Shown here: piece after piece, positions 24,766-32,277 of the stretch | How positions within the stretch are numbered: position 1 is the first letter of the stretch | How the letters are laid out: each line of letters opens with the position of its first letter | DNA from: an uncultured Flavobacterium sp. | GTDB taxonomy: Bacteria > Bacteroidota > Bacteroidia > Flavobacteriales > Flavobacteriaceae | Reading direction: 5' to 3' | NCBI RefSeq assembly: GCF_937967675.1 | Contig: NZ_CALBSN010000002.1 | Span: forward strand, 1 to 32,277 | DNA: 32,277 nt | Program-made: the position numbers and the translations under genes | The notes under the pieces: generated by a model | Seen by the model: the letters and a program-made list of their open reading frames with translations, nothing else | Databases searched by the model: none | What the model was told of the DNA's origin: nothing

Positions 24766-25778
24766 TAGTTGTTATATTTTTGTAAGTACCATTCGATGGT
24801 TTTCTTAATACCTGATTCGAAATTTTCGTCAGCATTCCAGCCTAATTCGTTTTCTATTTTTGTAGCATCAATGGCATATCGTAAATCATGACCCGGTCTA
24901 TCTTTCACAAATGTAATTTGATCTTGATATTTTCCCTCTGATTTTGGTTGTAATTCATTCAAAATAGAACAAACAGTGTCAACGATGTATAAATTATTAC
25001 GTTCGTTTCTTCCTCCAATATTGTAGGTTTCTCCAGCTTTTCCAGTCTTAAATGCTAGTTCAATTCCCTTACAATGGTCTAAAACATACAACCAATCGCG
25101 AACATTTTTCCCGTCTCCATAGATTGGAATATTTTCACCTTGTATCGCTTTACGAATAATGGTTGGAATTAACTTCTCATCGTGTTGTTTGGGTCCGTAA
25201 TTGTTAGAACAATTTGTGGTAACCACATTCATTCCATAGGTGTGAAAATAACTTCTCACAATCATATCTGAACCTGCCTTTGAAGCCGAATAGGGGCTAT
25301 TTGGGGCATAAGGTGTGGTTTCTTTAAACAAACCGGTTTCGCCTAAAGTTCCATAAACCTCATCTGTAGAAACATGGTGAAAACGGGGATTTTCAAATCC
25401 AACATTGTATTGATTTGGAGCAGACATCCATAATTTTCTTGCGGTATCTAATAAATTAAAAGTTCCTAAAACATTGGTTTTAATAAAAGCTTCTGGACCC
25501 GAAATAGAGTTGTCTACATGACTTTCTGCTGCAAAATGTATTACATCACGAAATTGATATTTTTGAAACAATTGTTCTACAAAATTTCTATCGCAAATAT
25601 CGCCTTGCACAAAGGTATATCTCGGATGATTTTCAACTTCTGAAACATTTTCTAAATTTCCAGCATAAGTAAGTAAATCCAAATTCACCAAATGATAATC
25701 TGGATTATTTTCTATAAAGTAGGGAACAAAATTAGCTCCAATAAATCCGGCACCGCCTGTTATTAGAATGTGTTTCAT
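24765..25778 (-). CDS. rfbB: dTDP-glucose 4,6-dehydratase
   Basis: The 337-aa extended SDR converts dTDP-glucose to dTDP-4-keto-6-deoxyglucose. NAD loop TGGAGFIGANF (7-17), HFAAESHVDNSI (81-92), VSTDEVYGTL (137-145; Thr138, Asp139 and Glu140 are the dehydratase residues), SPYSASKAGSDM (Tyr163, Lys167) and TNCSNNYGPKQHDEKLIPT are diagnostic of RmlB. It is tightly linked to rfbA and to the upstream Wzz-like gene (1-base overlaps on both sides). Confidence 0.97.
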   Translation of the reverse strand: MKHILITGGAGFIGANFVPYFIENNPDYHLVNLDLLTYAGNLENVSEVENHPRYTFVQGDICDRNFVEQLFQKYQFRDVIHFAAESHVDNSISGPEAFIKTNVLGTFNLLDTARKLWMSAPNQYNVGFENPRFHHVSTDEVYGTLGETGLFKETTPYAPNSPYSASKAGSDMIVRSYFHTYGMNVVTTNCSNNYGPKQHDEKLIPTIIRKAIQGENIPIYGDGKNVRDWLYVLDHCKGIELAFKTGKAGETYNIGGRNERNNLYIVDTVCSILNELQPKSEGKYQDQITFVKDRPGHDLRYAIDATKIENELGWNADENFESGIKKTIEWYLQKYNN

Positions 25779-26731
25779 TATTCTTGTATTCTTGATAATT
25801 GACGTTTATAAACTTTTTTAAACGAAAAAAACAGAAAGTATAGTAAAATTAATAAAAGTGGGAAAAGTACTTTGTTATTCAATAAAAGTGGTTTATAATC
25901 TCTAATGTTAAGAATACTGCTTTCTTCTTTTACAATCTTGTCAAAGATACTTTCAGTGATAAGAAGATTTTGTTTTTCTTGAATTAAGTTATCTTTCTTA
26001 TCAACTAATTCTGGAATACTATTTTTTTCAGAAATTGAAATAGTTCCCGTTGAACTATTTGATGATAATAAGATTATCAAATTATCAATTTGTTTGATTA
26101 AAGAATCATTTATAGCAATTTTTTCTGCTAAATTTTTTTGATGAATTTTTTGTTGAGTTTCAAAATAAATATTGGTATTCAAGTAATTTAAAATAGGAGT
26201 AATAAACTCTTCTTTTTTTAACATGCCATCAGTCTGAATTGAAATTTTATGGTGATAATAATTTTTACTCGTTATATTATCTTTCATGATTTTATCTATA
26301 TTGCCATCTTCAGCCATCAATTTAATTAACTCAAAGTTATTTTCTTGATCTTTGTTATTAACAAAACTATAAATTGCAGGATAAGCTTCAATTTCAATAT
26401 TTGTAATTCTTTTGAAATTTTTCAAACCAATTTCTTGAAAGAAAATTTCGTCTTTTTCCCTTAATTTCGTGTCAATTTGCTCTATTTTTTTATATAAATA
26501 CTCATTACTTCCAAAATTAGGTATTACAGAAATTTCATGATTGTATGCTTTAGAATCCAACATAAAAGCCAAAACTACTCCTACAACAAACAAAATTCCG
26601 ATAATAATTATTTTCTTTTTAACAAAAAAAATAAAATCGAAAATGGAATTTAATACTCCTTTGAAAAAATTTTTAATTCCGGTGCCAATTTGTCTTAAAT
26701 CGATCTCTTGATCTTGAGAATTTGTACTCAT
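25778..26731 (-). CDS. Wzz-like chain-length regulator
   Basis: The 317-aa inner-membrane protein has two membrane segments, at about 40-58 (KIIIIGILFVVGVVLAFML) and 288-304, around a long mostly helical periplasmic region. This is the classic Wzz/polysaccharide copolymerase layout, and there is no cytosolic kinase domain. The N-terminal 35 residues are polar and basic. Wzz proteins set the number of repeats added by Wzy. It is translated directly before rfbB and lies 6 bases after the preceding nucleosidase-like gene. Assignment rests on topology and context, because family sequence motifs are weak here. Confidence 0.72.
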   Translation of the reverse strand: MSTNSQDQEIDLRQIGTGIKNFFKGVLNSIFDFIFFVKKKIIIIGILFVVGVVLAFMLDSKAYNHEISVIPNFGSNEYLYKKIEQIDTKLREKDEIFFQEIGLKNFKRITNIEIEAYPAIYSFVNNKDQENNFELIKLMAEDGNIDKIMKDNITSKNYYHHKISIQTDGMLKKEEFITPILNYLNTNIYFETQQKIHQKNLAEKIAINDSLIKQIDNLIILLSSNSSTGTISISEKNSIPELVDKKDNLIQEKQNLLITESIFDKIVKEESSILNIRDYKPLLLNNKVLFPLLLILLYFLFFSFKKVYKRQLSRIQE

Positions 26732-26737
26732 AAATTC

Positions 26738-28429
26738 TTATTTTACATTGAAGATTTGTTCTAATATTTTAATCGTAATTAAATACGTTGGTTTTACTCC
26801 TGTGGTACCTAATCCTCCTGATGCTAATGTACTTCCTGTTTCTAATGGATTATCAGAAGCATAATAAGCATATCTAACTTTTACATCTGGATTAATACTT
26901 TTTCTAATTTTTGATGCTGATTGAATTGCTTTTTGATAATACGCTCCTTCCATTTCTAAACCTATTGCTTGCCAAGTAGATTCATGGAAAAACTTCAACA
27001 AATCTCTATTTTGAAGTGATGTTCCTAACACCGTAATCATAGGTCCAGCAAATACTGGAATTCCATTTCCTTCAAACATTTCTTTGGTTAACTCATTTTC
27101 AAAAGGATAATTATCAGCAGTTCCTTCATTCACATGAGCACAAGGAATCATAATATCACCTTTTCCACCTTCTAAAATACCCGCTTTACCCATAATCGAA
27201 ACCGATTCTACATTTAAGAAAATTTTATTTTTCTTTTCCGCTTTATAAGGTTTCAATAATTCGTCAATCGTTTCAAAAGCTTGCTCACCAAAAGCGTAAT
27301 CCATTACAATAATAACCGGTTTTTCTTTGGCTAACTTCGCTTCAGCAAAAATGGTTTTCTTGAAATCAATTTTAGCCGTATCAAAAATTTGAACATCAAT
27401 ATTTGTTCCTGATGTGTCTGGTAATGAAATCATTCCTTGAGTTAACGCAAATTCTTCTACTTTCTTGCGCAACTCTTTGTTTGCCGAACTACTTAAATCT
27501 TCAAATATTTGAAATTCAGGTGTGTTCTTGTATTTTTTTCCTAAAACAGGTTCAGCAAAAATAGAATTCATCACACTGTGCATATTCGCACTGATAATGT
27601 GAATGGGTCTTTCAATTAAATCATTTTTAAGTAAAACATCTTTAATCGTAGTAGCCCAAATGTCGCCATAAATATGGTGTCCGAGTCTTTCTCTTAAAAT
27701 TGGACTAAACGTAATCGTTCTTTTATTATTATCAACAACTTCTTCAATTGCCAATTTTCCTAACCAATACACTACGTGTAAGAATCTATCTGGAGCTTCT
27801 GCTGTAGCGAAATCATCGTAAATATCTTGTACTTCGGCAAAGGTTCTTCCTAAAACGTTAGCCGCATGAGAAATTGCTTTTTCACGGTCAATTAAGCTTA
27901 ATTTTTTAGTTTGTTTTACCGCTAATTCTAATTTTTGCCAATCGCGTGAAACCGCTCCTTCATCATCAATTAAAACTCTATCTTTAATTTTGTGCGATTC
28001 GATAAAGATAAAAGTTAAATGCGTCAAAATATCATAAATGTCCGAACGTCCGCGTGTGATTTCCACATTCATTTGTTCGTCGTCTATACGATAACAATTT
28101 CTTCTTCTTTTTGGTGGAACAATCGCTTTAAAGTGTGAATTCGAATAACCTTCATCAGAAGTTAAATTGATGTAACGGCATTCTTCAATTCCAATTGGTA
28201 AACGTTCAATTACATATAACAGTCCGTTTAGCTCTACTTTTTCCTCGGCAATAGAACCGTAAATTTCTGGTCGAAGCGATAATAAAGCTTCTCTCAACGT
28301 TTCTCCTGAAACACCCATTGGCTTATAAAAACCTCTGTTAAATAAATGTCTCATGGTAATGTACAGTCGTTCAATAGCTGCTGACGACTCTTGCGCTCTT
28401 GAGCGCGAAATGTTTTTAATGTCCTTCAT
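26738..28429 (-). CDS. Nucleosidase-like protein (DUF6909-type), first gene of the polysaccharide operon
   Basis: The 563-aa protein is conserved in Flavobacteria, where I recall it as DUF6909. Residues 1-330 are not recognised. The C-terminal part looks like the nucleoside phosphorylase/nucleosidase superfamily: SIMGKAGILEGGKGDIMIP (411-429, like the GxxGGL...GDxxIP phosphate and base loops) and IGLEMEGAYYQKA (489-501, the purine-base-binding EMEGA), then YASDNP, which carries the conserved Asp region. So hydrolysis or recognition of a nucleoside or nucleotide is plausible, and the N-terminal half may be regulatory. It has its own -7 box and sits first in the operon with Wzz-like and rfb genes. 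No experimental function is known to me. Confidence 0.75.
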   Translation of the reverse strand: MKDIKNISRSRAQESSAAIERLYITMRHLFNRGFYKPMGVSGETLREALLSLRPEIYGSIAEEKVELNGLLYVIERLPIGIEECRYINLTSDEGYSNSHFKAIVPPKRRRNCYRIDDEQMNVEITRGRSDIYDILTHLTFIFIESHKIKDRVLIDDEGAVSRDWQKLELAVKQTKKLSLIDREKAISHAANVLGRTFAEVQDIYDDFATAEAPDRFLHVVYWLGKLAIEEVVDNNKRTITFSPILRERLGHHIYGDIWATTIKDVLLKNDLIERPIHIISANMHSVMNSIFAEPVLGKKYKNTPEFQIFEDLSSSANKELRKKVEEFALTQGMISLPDTSGTNIDVQIFDTAKIDFKKTIFAEAKLAKEKPVIIVMDYAFGEQAFETIDELLKPYKAEKKNKIFLNVESVSIMGKAGILEGGKGDIMIPCAHVNEGTADNYPFENELTKEMFEGNGIPVFAGPMITVLGTSLQNRDLLKFFHESTWQAIGLEMEGAYYQKAIQSASKIRKSINPDVKVRYAYYASDNPLETGSTLASGGLGTTGVKPTYLITIKILEQIFNVK

Positions 28430-28451
28430 TAATTTTATATTTTCTAACCTA

Positions 28452-28459
28452 CAAATGTA
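28452..28459 (-). promoter_or_regulatory. -7 box starting the long operon
   Basis: The minus strand reads TACATTTG, matching TAnnTTTG, 22 bases before the ATG at 28429 and 12 bases past the stop of the upstream gene. No TTG is found at 17-23 bases. This position is where the 13-kb operon, ending at the terminator 15156-15191, appears to start. Confidence 0.5.
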
Positions 28460-28471
28460 GTGTTTTTTATT

Positions 28472-29296
28472 TTAGTTCGATAAAATCAAGTTTATCGAGG
28501 GTTCATAAACACTGATTTTCTCTGAATTTTCGCCTGATTGCTTGCTCCATTTTCCGTAAGCGTACGTATAAAAAAAATCTCTATCTACATAATTGTAAAG
28601 CACATAAGGCTGATACTTAGTGCCCGTTTTATTGCTTTCTATTAGCAATTTTTCATAAGCAACAAACATTCCTTTTTCAGGAAAAACCAAATCAAAATCT
28701 GAAATAGTAAAACGATGTTTGATTACTCCTTTTTTTAATGTTACTATGTAATCTTTAGTTAATAATTCTTCACCCGGAAATCCGTTTTCATCTACGCTGT
28801 AAAAGTGAAGTTTAATGGTGGCGTTATCTATTCTACTATCAGTAAATATGGTGACTTCTTTTATAAATTTTGTTTTGCTATAAGAAGGTTGATAAGAAAA
28901 AAACTTCGCTTCTATTTTAGGTCCGTTATCAAACGATTGAAAAATAGCGTTTTCAACATTACCGATTTCAACTTTTTTAGTGTGCTTTTTATTTAGGACT
29001 ACCACTTCTCTTAAATCATAAGTAGTAGGTTTTAAAAAAACTTCCGAAATTTCAGTTCCTTTCAATGTTTTTCTTTCATATCCTAAAACAGAAATCACAA
29101 TGTTTTTATCTTTTGAAGCTTGTAAAAAGAACGTTCCATCCGCTTCCGAAGTAGTTCCAATAGTTTCATTCTCCACCCAAATATTTACAAAAGGAATCGG
29201 TTCGCCAGAAATACTGTCTTTGACTACACCTCGGATTTGTGAAAACGCAAATTGGGAAACAATCAAGAAAATCCAAATCAGTCTTTTATCTTTCAT
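28472..29296 (-). CDS. Carboxypeptidase-regulatory-domain envelope protein
   Basis: The 274-aa protein starts with a signal peptide (LIWIFLIVSQFAFSQ), followed by a beta-sandwich carboxypeptidase-regulatory-like domain (CarboxypepD_reg; IRGVVKDSISGEPIPFVNIW, GTTSEADGTFFLQ, VISVLGYERKTL at 21-80) and a second beta-rich domain. The regulatory domain is common in Bacteroidota envelope proteins such as TonB-dependent receptors, but no TonB or plug/barrel follows, so it is a stand-alone secreted or periplasmic protein. It lies 2 bases before the GH3 stop and belongs to the M23-GH3 operon. Function is unknown. Confidence 0.83.
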   Translation of the reverse strand: MKDKRLIWIFLIVSQFAFSQIRGVVKDSISGEPIPFVNIWVENETIGTTSEADGTFFLQASKDKNIVISVLGYERKTLKGTEISEVFLKPTTYDLREVVVLNKKHTKKVEIGNVENAIFQSFDNGPKIEAKFFSYQPSYSKTKFIKEVTIFTDSRIDNATIKLHFYSVDENGFPGEELLTKDYIVTLKKGVIKHRFTISDFDLVFPEKGMFVAYEKLLIESNKTGTKYQPYVLYNYVDRDFFYTYAYGKWSKQSGENSEKISVYEPSINLILSN

Positions 29297-29298
29297 CT

Positions 29299-30789
29299 TT
29301 ATTCTTTTGTATCAAAAAACTGAGCAATTTTTCTATCGTTACTTAATCTAGGTAATTTATTTTGTCCTCCTAATTTTCCAATGGATTTCATGTATTCTTG
29401 GAAACCATTTTTGGAAACTTTTGTAATGACTAGCGTTCGCAAAACATTCCCAACTATCAAATCGTCATAATACACATTTTGTTTGCGCATGGCAGCATCA
29501 ATTTTTAAAGCAAAATCTTCTAGATTTTCGGGTTCATTTTCAAATTCGATAAACCATTCATGATAAGGCAAACCTTCGGTTGGTGTGATTTGTGGCGCAA
29601 CTGTAAATTCATTTACTCGAACATCAGTTCCTTCCATTGATTCTTTTAAAGCCGATTCGACTTCTTTTCCAATTACGTGTTCGCCAAAAGCAGAAATATA
29701 ATGTTTAATTCTTCCCGAAACGATTACTCGATATGGTTTTAAACTCGTAAACTGAATCGTATCGCCAATATTATAAGCCCAAAGTCCAGCGTTGGTAGAA
29801 ATAATTAAAACATAATTTACGCCTAGTTCAACTTCGCCAATGGTGTAGCGTTTTGGATGTTCCGTGAAAAATTCGTCTGCTTTTATGAATTCGTAGAAAA
29901 TTCCGGAATTCAATAACAGTAACATGCCTTTTTCTTTTTGTGAATCTTGGTAGGCAAAAAAGCCTTCGGAAGCCGGAAACAATTCAATCGAATCGACTTT
30001 CCTTCCAATTAAATTTTCGAACTTCGCTCGATAGGGTTCATAATTGACGCCACCATAAATAAACAAATTGAAGTTTTTGAAGATTTCGCCAACGGGTTTG
30101 TTTGCTTTTTCCTTTAATTTTTCAAAATACATTTGCACCCATGACGGAATTCCCGAAATCACCGTCATGTTTTGCTTAATGGTCTCTTCTACAATAGCAT
30201 TAACTTTAGTTTCCCAATCTTCGATGCAATTGGTTTCCCAACTTGGCATGCGGTTTTTTTGTAAATATTTCGGAACAAAATGCGCTACAATTCCGGATAA
30301 TCTTCCAAGTTTGATACCGTTTTTTTCTTCTAAAATAGGACTTCCTTGTAAGAAAATCATTTTTCCTGATACAAAATCTGCTTTTCCAGTTTCGTGTATG
30401 TAACTCAAAATTGCATTTCGAGCGGCTTGAATATGAAACGGCATTGATTCTTTTGTCAACGGAATATATTTGGCACCCGAAGTAGTTCCAGAAGTTTTAG
30501 CAAAATAAAGCGGTTTTCCTTTCCAAAGTACATTTTCTTCACCTTTTACCACTTTATCTACATAATGTTTCAAACCTTCGTAATCGCGAACGGGAACTTT
30601 TTGAACAAAATCAGAATGAGATTTTATCGAACTAAAATCGTGGTCTTTTCCAAATTGCGTTTGAGCTGCTTCTTTGATTAATTCTTCAAAAACTTTTTGT
30701 TGGGTTTCAACAGGATTATTGGCCCATTTTTGAGTTTTGGCGTGAATTCTTTTGGCAAATAACTTGGCCGCAAAAACTTTTACTGACAT
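29299..30789 (-). CDS. Bacterial GH3-family acyl-adenylate enzyme
   Basis: The 496-aa protein belongs to the GH3 family related to plant auxin-conjugating enzymes. It has YFAKTSGTTSGAKYIPLT (the ATP loop), LFIYGGVNYEPYRAKFE, ELFPASEGFFAYQ and YNIGDTIQFTSLKPYRVIVSG. GH3 enzymes adenylate a carboxylate and couple it to an amine. The bacterial substrate is unknown. The ATG at 30789 is chosen because it opens with MSVKVFAAKLFAKRIH, as in homologues I remember, and is 1 base after the upstream M23 stop; the 36 extra codons before it are encoded antisense-free but inside the M23 gene. The operon order is M23, GH3, carboxypeptidase-regulatory protein. Confidence 0.88.
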   Translation of the reverse strand: MSVKVFAAKLFAKRIHAKTQKWANNPVETQQKVFEELIKEAAQTQFGKDHDFSSIKSHSDFVQKVPVRDYEGLKHYVDKVVKGEENVLWKGKPLYFAKTSGTTSGAKYIPLTKESMPFHIQAARNAILSYIHETGKADFVSGKMIFLQGSPILEEKNGIKLGRLSGIVAHFVPKYLQKNRMPSWETNCIEDWETKVNAIVEETIKQNMTVISGIPSWVQMYFEKLKEKANKPVGEIFKNFNLFIYGGVNYEPYRAKFENLIGRKVDSIELFPASEGFFAYQDSQKEKGMLLLLNSGIFYEFIKADEFFTEHPKRYTIGEVELGVNYVLIISTNAGLWAYNIGDTIQFTSLKPYRVIVSGRIKHYISAFGEHVIGKEVESALKESMEGTDVRVNEFTVAPQITPTEGLPYHEWFIEFENEPENLEDFALKIDAAMRKQNVYYDDLIVGNVLRTLVITKVSKNGFQEYMKSIGKLGGQNKLPRLSNDRKIAQFFDTKE

Positions 30790-30790
30790 G

Positions 30791-31663
30791 TTAATTGAAA
30801 TTGATAAATTGAGTTGGATCAATTGGGAAACCGTCTTTCCATAATTCAAAATGCAAGGTAGCACCTGAATTTTGAACCGTATTTGCATTTCCAGCAAGAG
30901 CGATAACTTCTCCTGATTTCACTGTATTTCCTTGTTTTTTAGTTACCGAAGCTGCATTTTTATACACCGATAAAATATCATCTTTATGACGCACAATCAC
31001 CACATAACCCGAACTTGGTGTCCAATCCGAAAAAATGATGGTTCCAGCTGCAACAGCTTTGATTGGTGTATTATCGGTAAGTGCAATCGTAACGGCCAAA
31101 TGTTTATTTCCAACATTATACTTTTGTAAAATACTTCCTTGAGCCGGCGGAAACAATACAAAACTTACTTTAGGTTTTGAAGATTCAAAAACGTTGTATT
31201 TATCTTCTTTAATAACTTGTTCCCTTAGCTCTGTTTCTTTATCGGTTGGAGCAAGTTCTGATAAATCCAATTCTGCAACATCTAAAGCTTTAATAGAATC
31301 TTTATTTAACTTCGCATATTCTAAATCGCCTGTAAGCACTTTTTTTATAGATGCGATATAAGCGTTATTGATTTTTACCGATTTTTCAAGAGAATCTGAT
31401 TTTATTGCCATTTCCAAGGCTTCTTGTTTCAATTTAGTAGAAGCATAGCCTGGAATATACTCGCGAAGTGGTGTAAAAGCAATGATATAAGTAGTAACAA
31501 AAATGATTAAAATAGCGCCAACCGTTGCCACCACAAAGACGTTCATTAAATTTAATTTTAATGAAAAAGTTTCTTCAAAAGTATCCTCGTTAAGAATAAC
31601 TAACCTTCTCTTATTGAATAATTTTCTTAATAAAAGTTGTCTTTTTAGCCTTTTATTAGCCAT
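30791..31663 (-). CDS. Degenerate LytM/M23-type cell-envelope protein (probably non-catalytic)
   Basis: The 290-aa protein has a basic N-terminus, a membrane segment at about 43-62 (FVVATVGAILIIFVTTYIIA), a helical linker and a LytM-like domain (about 165-290) ending in ATLHFELWKDGFPIDP. The zinc and catalytic positions are mostly replaced: the HxxxD site reads His188-L-A-V-Thr192, the HxH site reads Thr269-L-His271, and the YxH of the central strand reads Tyr234-K-Asn236. So it is expected to be non-hydrolytic, like EnvC/NlpD-type LytM activators that control amidases. It is the first gene of the operon with GH3 and lies divergent from tatA, with its own -7 box. Confidence 0.87.
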   Translation of the reverse strand: MANKRLKRQLLLRKLFNKRRLVILNEDTFEETFSLKLNLMNVFVVATVGAILIIFVTTYIIAFTPLREYIPGYASTKLKQEALEMAIKSDSLEKSVKINNAYIASIKKVLTGDLEYAKLNKDSIKALDVAELDLSELAPTDKETELREQVIKEDKYNVFESSKPKVSFVLFPPAQGSILQKYNVGNKHLAVTIALTDNTPIKAVAAGTIIFSDWTPSSGYVVIVRHKDDILSVYKNAASVTKKQGNTVKSGEVIALAGNANTVQNSGATLHFELWKDGFPIDPTQFINFN

Positions 31664-31684
31664 TTTTAAAACATATTAATTACA

Positions 31685-31692
31685 CAAATATA
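31685..31692 (-). promoter_or_regulatory. -7 box for the M23-GH3 operon
   Basis: The minus strand reads TATATTTG, matching TAnnTTTG, 21 bases before the ATG at 31663. A TTG lies only 7 bases further upstream, too near to be a proper -33 element. Confidence 0.45.
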
Positions 31693-31765
31693 CTAAATAC
31701 AACGGGTTTCTAATTTCGAATTGTATAATTAATCGTTAAAAAATAATCATTTGTTAATTTCTTTA

Positions 31766-31773
31766 TATCTTTG
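31766..31773 (+). promoter_or_regulatory. -7 box for tatA
   Basis: TATCTTTG matches TAnnTTTG and ends 20 bases before the tatA ATG. The nearest TTG (31751-31753) is 12 bases upstream, shorter than the usual 17-23. Confidence 0.45.
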
Positions 31774-31793
31774 TACTTTAAAATTTAGAAAAA

Positions 31794-32000
31794 ATGAATG
31801 CACTAGCTATATTTTTAGGAGTTGTTGGTCCAACACAAGTTATTCTTATAATCGCTATTATTGTTTTACTTTTTGGTGGTAAGAAAATTCCTGAATTAAT
31901 GAAAGGAATTGGAACTGGTATCAAAGAGTTCAAAAACGCAGCAAAAGATGACCAACCTGCTAATTCTAAAAAAGAAGAAGAAACGAAAGAAAAAGAATAG
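31794..32000 (+). CDS. tatA: Twin-arginine translocase subunit TatA/TatE
   Basis: The 68-aa protein has an N-terminal membrane helix (QVILIIAIIVLLFGGKKIPE, 15-34) with the TatA FGxxK(I/L)PEL hinge, then an amphipathic helix (MKGIGTGIKEFKNAAKD) and an acidic/lysine-rich tail. It forms the pore-like part of the Tat export path for folded proteins. The length and motif are typical of TatA rather than TatB. It is a one-gene unit between a divergent M23 gene and a convergent S1-domain gene, followed by a hairpin terminator. It marks the right border of the locus. Confidence 0.95.
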   Translation: MNALAIFLGVVGPTQVILIIAIIVLLFGGKKIPELMKGIGTGIKEFKNAAKDDQPANSKKEEETKEKE

Positions 32001-32017
32001 TTTTTCTTTTAAATATT

Positions 32018-32063
32018 TAAAATCCCAAATTCCAACTTTTATTAGTTAGAGTTTGGGATTTTA
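32018..32063 (+). terminator. Terminator hairpin after tatA
   Basis: TAAAATCCCAAATTC (32018-32032) pairs with GAGTTTGGGATTTTA (32049-32063), 15 bp with one G/T pair, and the loop can fold further (AAC with GTT). It is followed by ATCTTTTT on the plus strand. It lies between the converging tatA and S1-domain genes, so it may also slow minus-strand transcripts. Confidence 0.8.
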
Positions 32064-32076
32064 TCTTTTTACTCGA

Positions 32077-32277
32077 TTACAATATCATCGTCAACTGAAT
32101 TCTCTTTCTCGCTTCGTCAACCTCAACTACTTTTACTTGCACGTGTTGGTGCATTTTTACAACTTCATTTACATCGGAAACATAGCCTTCTTTCAATTGC
32201 GAAATGTGAACCAAACCACTTTCTTTGATTCCTAAATCTACAAAACATCCAAAAGCGGTAATGTTATTCACAATTCC
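32077..32277 (-). CDS. tex: S1-domain RNA-binding protein, Tex-like, C-terminal end (partial)
   Basis: Only the C-terminal 66 codons are in the window. The frame stays open to the right edge, with codons for GIVNNIT before the ATG-like Met. The visible part is an S1 RNA-binding domain: NNITAFGCFVDLGIKESGLV, HISQLKEGYVSD, VQVKVVEVDEARKRIQLTM, ending directly after the last strand. This fits the C-terminus of Tex, a transcription-accessory protein. The assignment is limited by truncation; other S1 proteins are less likely because Tex usually carries this exact ending layout. Confidence 0.72.
   Translation of the reverse strand, partial: GIVNNITAFGCFVDLGIKESGLVHISQLKEGYVSDVNEVVKMHQHVQVKVVEVDEARKRIQLTMIL

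Noticed and set aside
30068..30403. 111-codon plus-strand frame inside the GH3 gene
   Set aside because: It is antisense to conserved GH3 motifs; there is no promoter and no recognisable domain.
1..32277. CRISPR array, tRNA or rRNA genes, insertion sequences
   Set aside because: No regularly spaced repeats, cloverleaf sequences, ribosomal RNA motifs or transposase frames were seen; short repeats noted are listed separately.

Overview
The window looks like a Flavobacterium-type (Bacteroidota) chromosome segment. The DNA is AT-rich, Shine-Dalgarno signals are weak or absent, and several start codons are preceded by TAnnTTTG boxes, the -7 element of Bacteroidota sigma-ABfr promoters. The protein families (head-GIN lipoprotein, carboxypeptidase-regulatory-domain protein, bacterial GH3, the 563-aa nucleosidase-like protein, DUF6341-type small membrane protein) are typical of Flavobacteriia. 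No RNA gene, CRISPR array, transposase or integrase was seen, and no gene-free stretch reaches 300 bases.

Layout. (1) Left border, 1-2990: a small membrane protein, purD on the minus strand, and a CapK-type adenylate-forming enzyme on the plus strand. (2) Minus-strand operon 8595-3121: DUF1972-type glycosyltransferase, O-antigen ligase/polymerase, UDP-glucuronate decarboxylase, WcaJ-like initiating phosphoglycosyltransferase, GT2. (3) Mixed-strand island 8738-15096: 2-oxoglutarate/Fe(II) oxygenase (+), GT4 (-), wecB (+), then Wzy-like polymerase, Wzx flippase and FkbM methyltransferase (all -). Two convergent gene pairs here overlap at their 3' ends. (4) Long minus-strand operon 28429-15211: a nucleosidase-like protein, Wzz-like chain-length regulator, rfbB-rfbA-rfbC-rfbD (dTDP-L-rhamnose), PagL-like outer-membrane protein, head-GIN lipoprotein, SDR epimerase, GT-C-like membrane protein, a second SDR epimerase, DPM-like GT2 and a small lipoprotein. 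It ends at a strong hairpin terminator (15156-15191). (5) Right border: carboxypeptidase-regulatory-domain protein, GH3 enzyme, degenerate LytM/M23 protein, tatA (+) and the 3' end of a tex-like S1 gene (-).

How the genes fit together. This is a Wzx/Wzy-type O-antigen or capsule locus. Precursors made here are dTDP-L-rhamnose, UDP-ManNAc (wecB) and UDP-xylose (from UDP-glucuronate; the UDP-glucose dehydrogenase must lie elsewhere). A WcaJ-like enzyme starts the lipid-linked unit, only about three cytosolic glycosyltransferases extend it (so a short repeat is expected), Wzx flips it, and a Wzy/ligase pair and Wzz act in the periplasm. A second, less understood module (two CDP-tyvelose-epimerase-like SDRs, a DPM-like GT2 and a GT-C-like membrane protein) may add a side-branch sugar from a polyprenyl-phosphate donor. 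No Wza, Wzc or UDP-ManNAc dehydrogenase gene is present.

Most notable: an in-frame palindromic 'HAQLVSAS' element inside rfbD; an SDR whose catalytic tyrosine is phenylalanine; a LytM protein with three of its metal/catalytic positions replaced; and the nucleosidase-like protein heading the polysaccharide operon.
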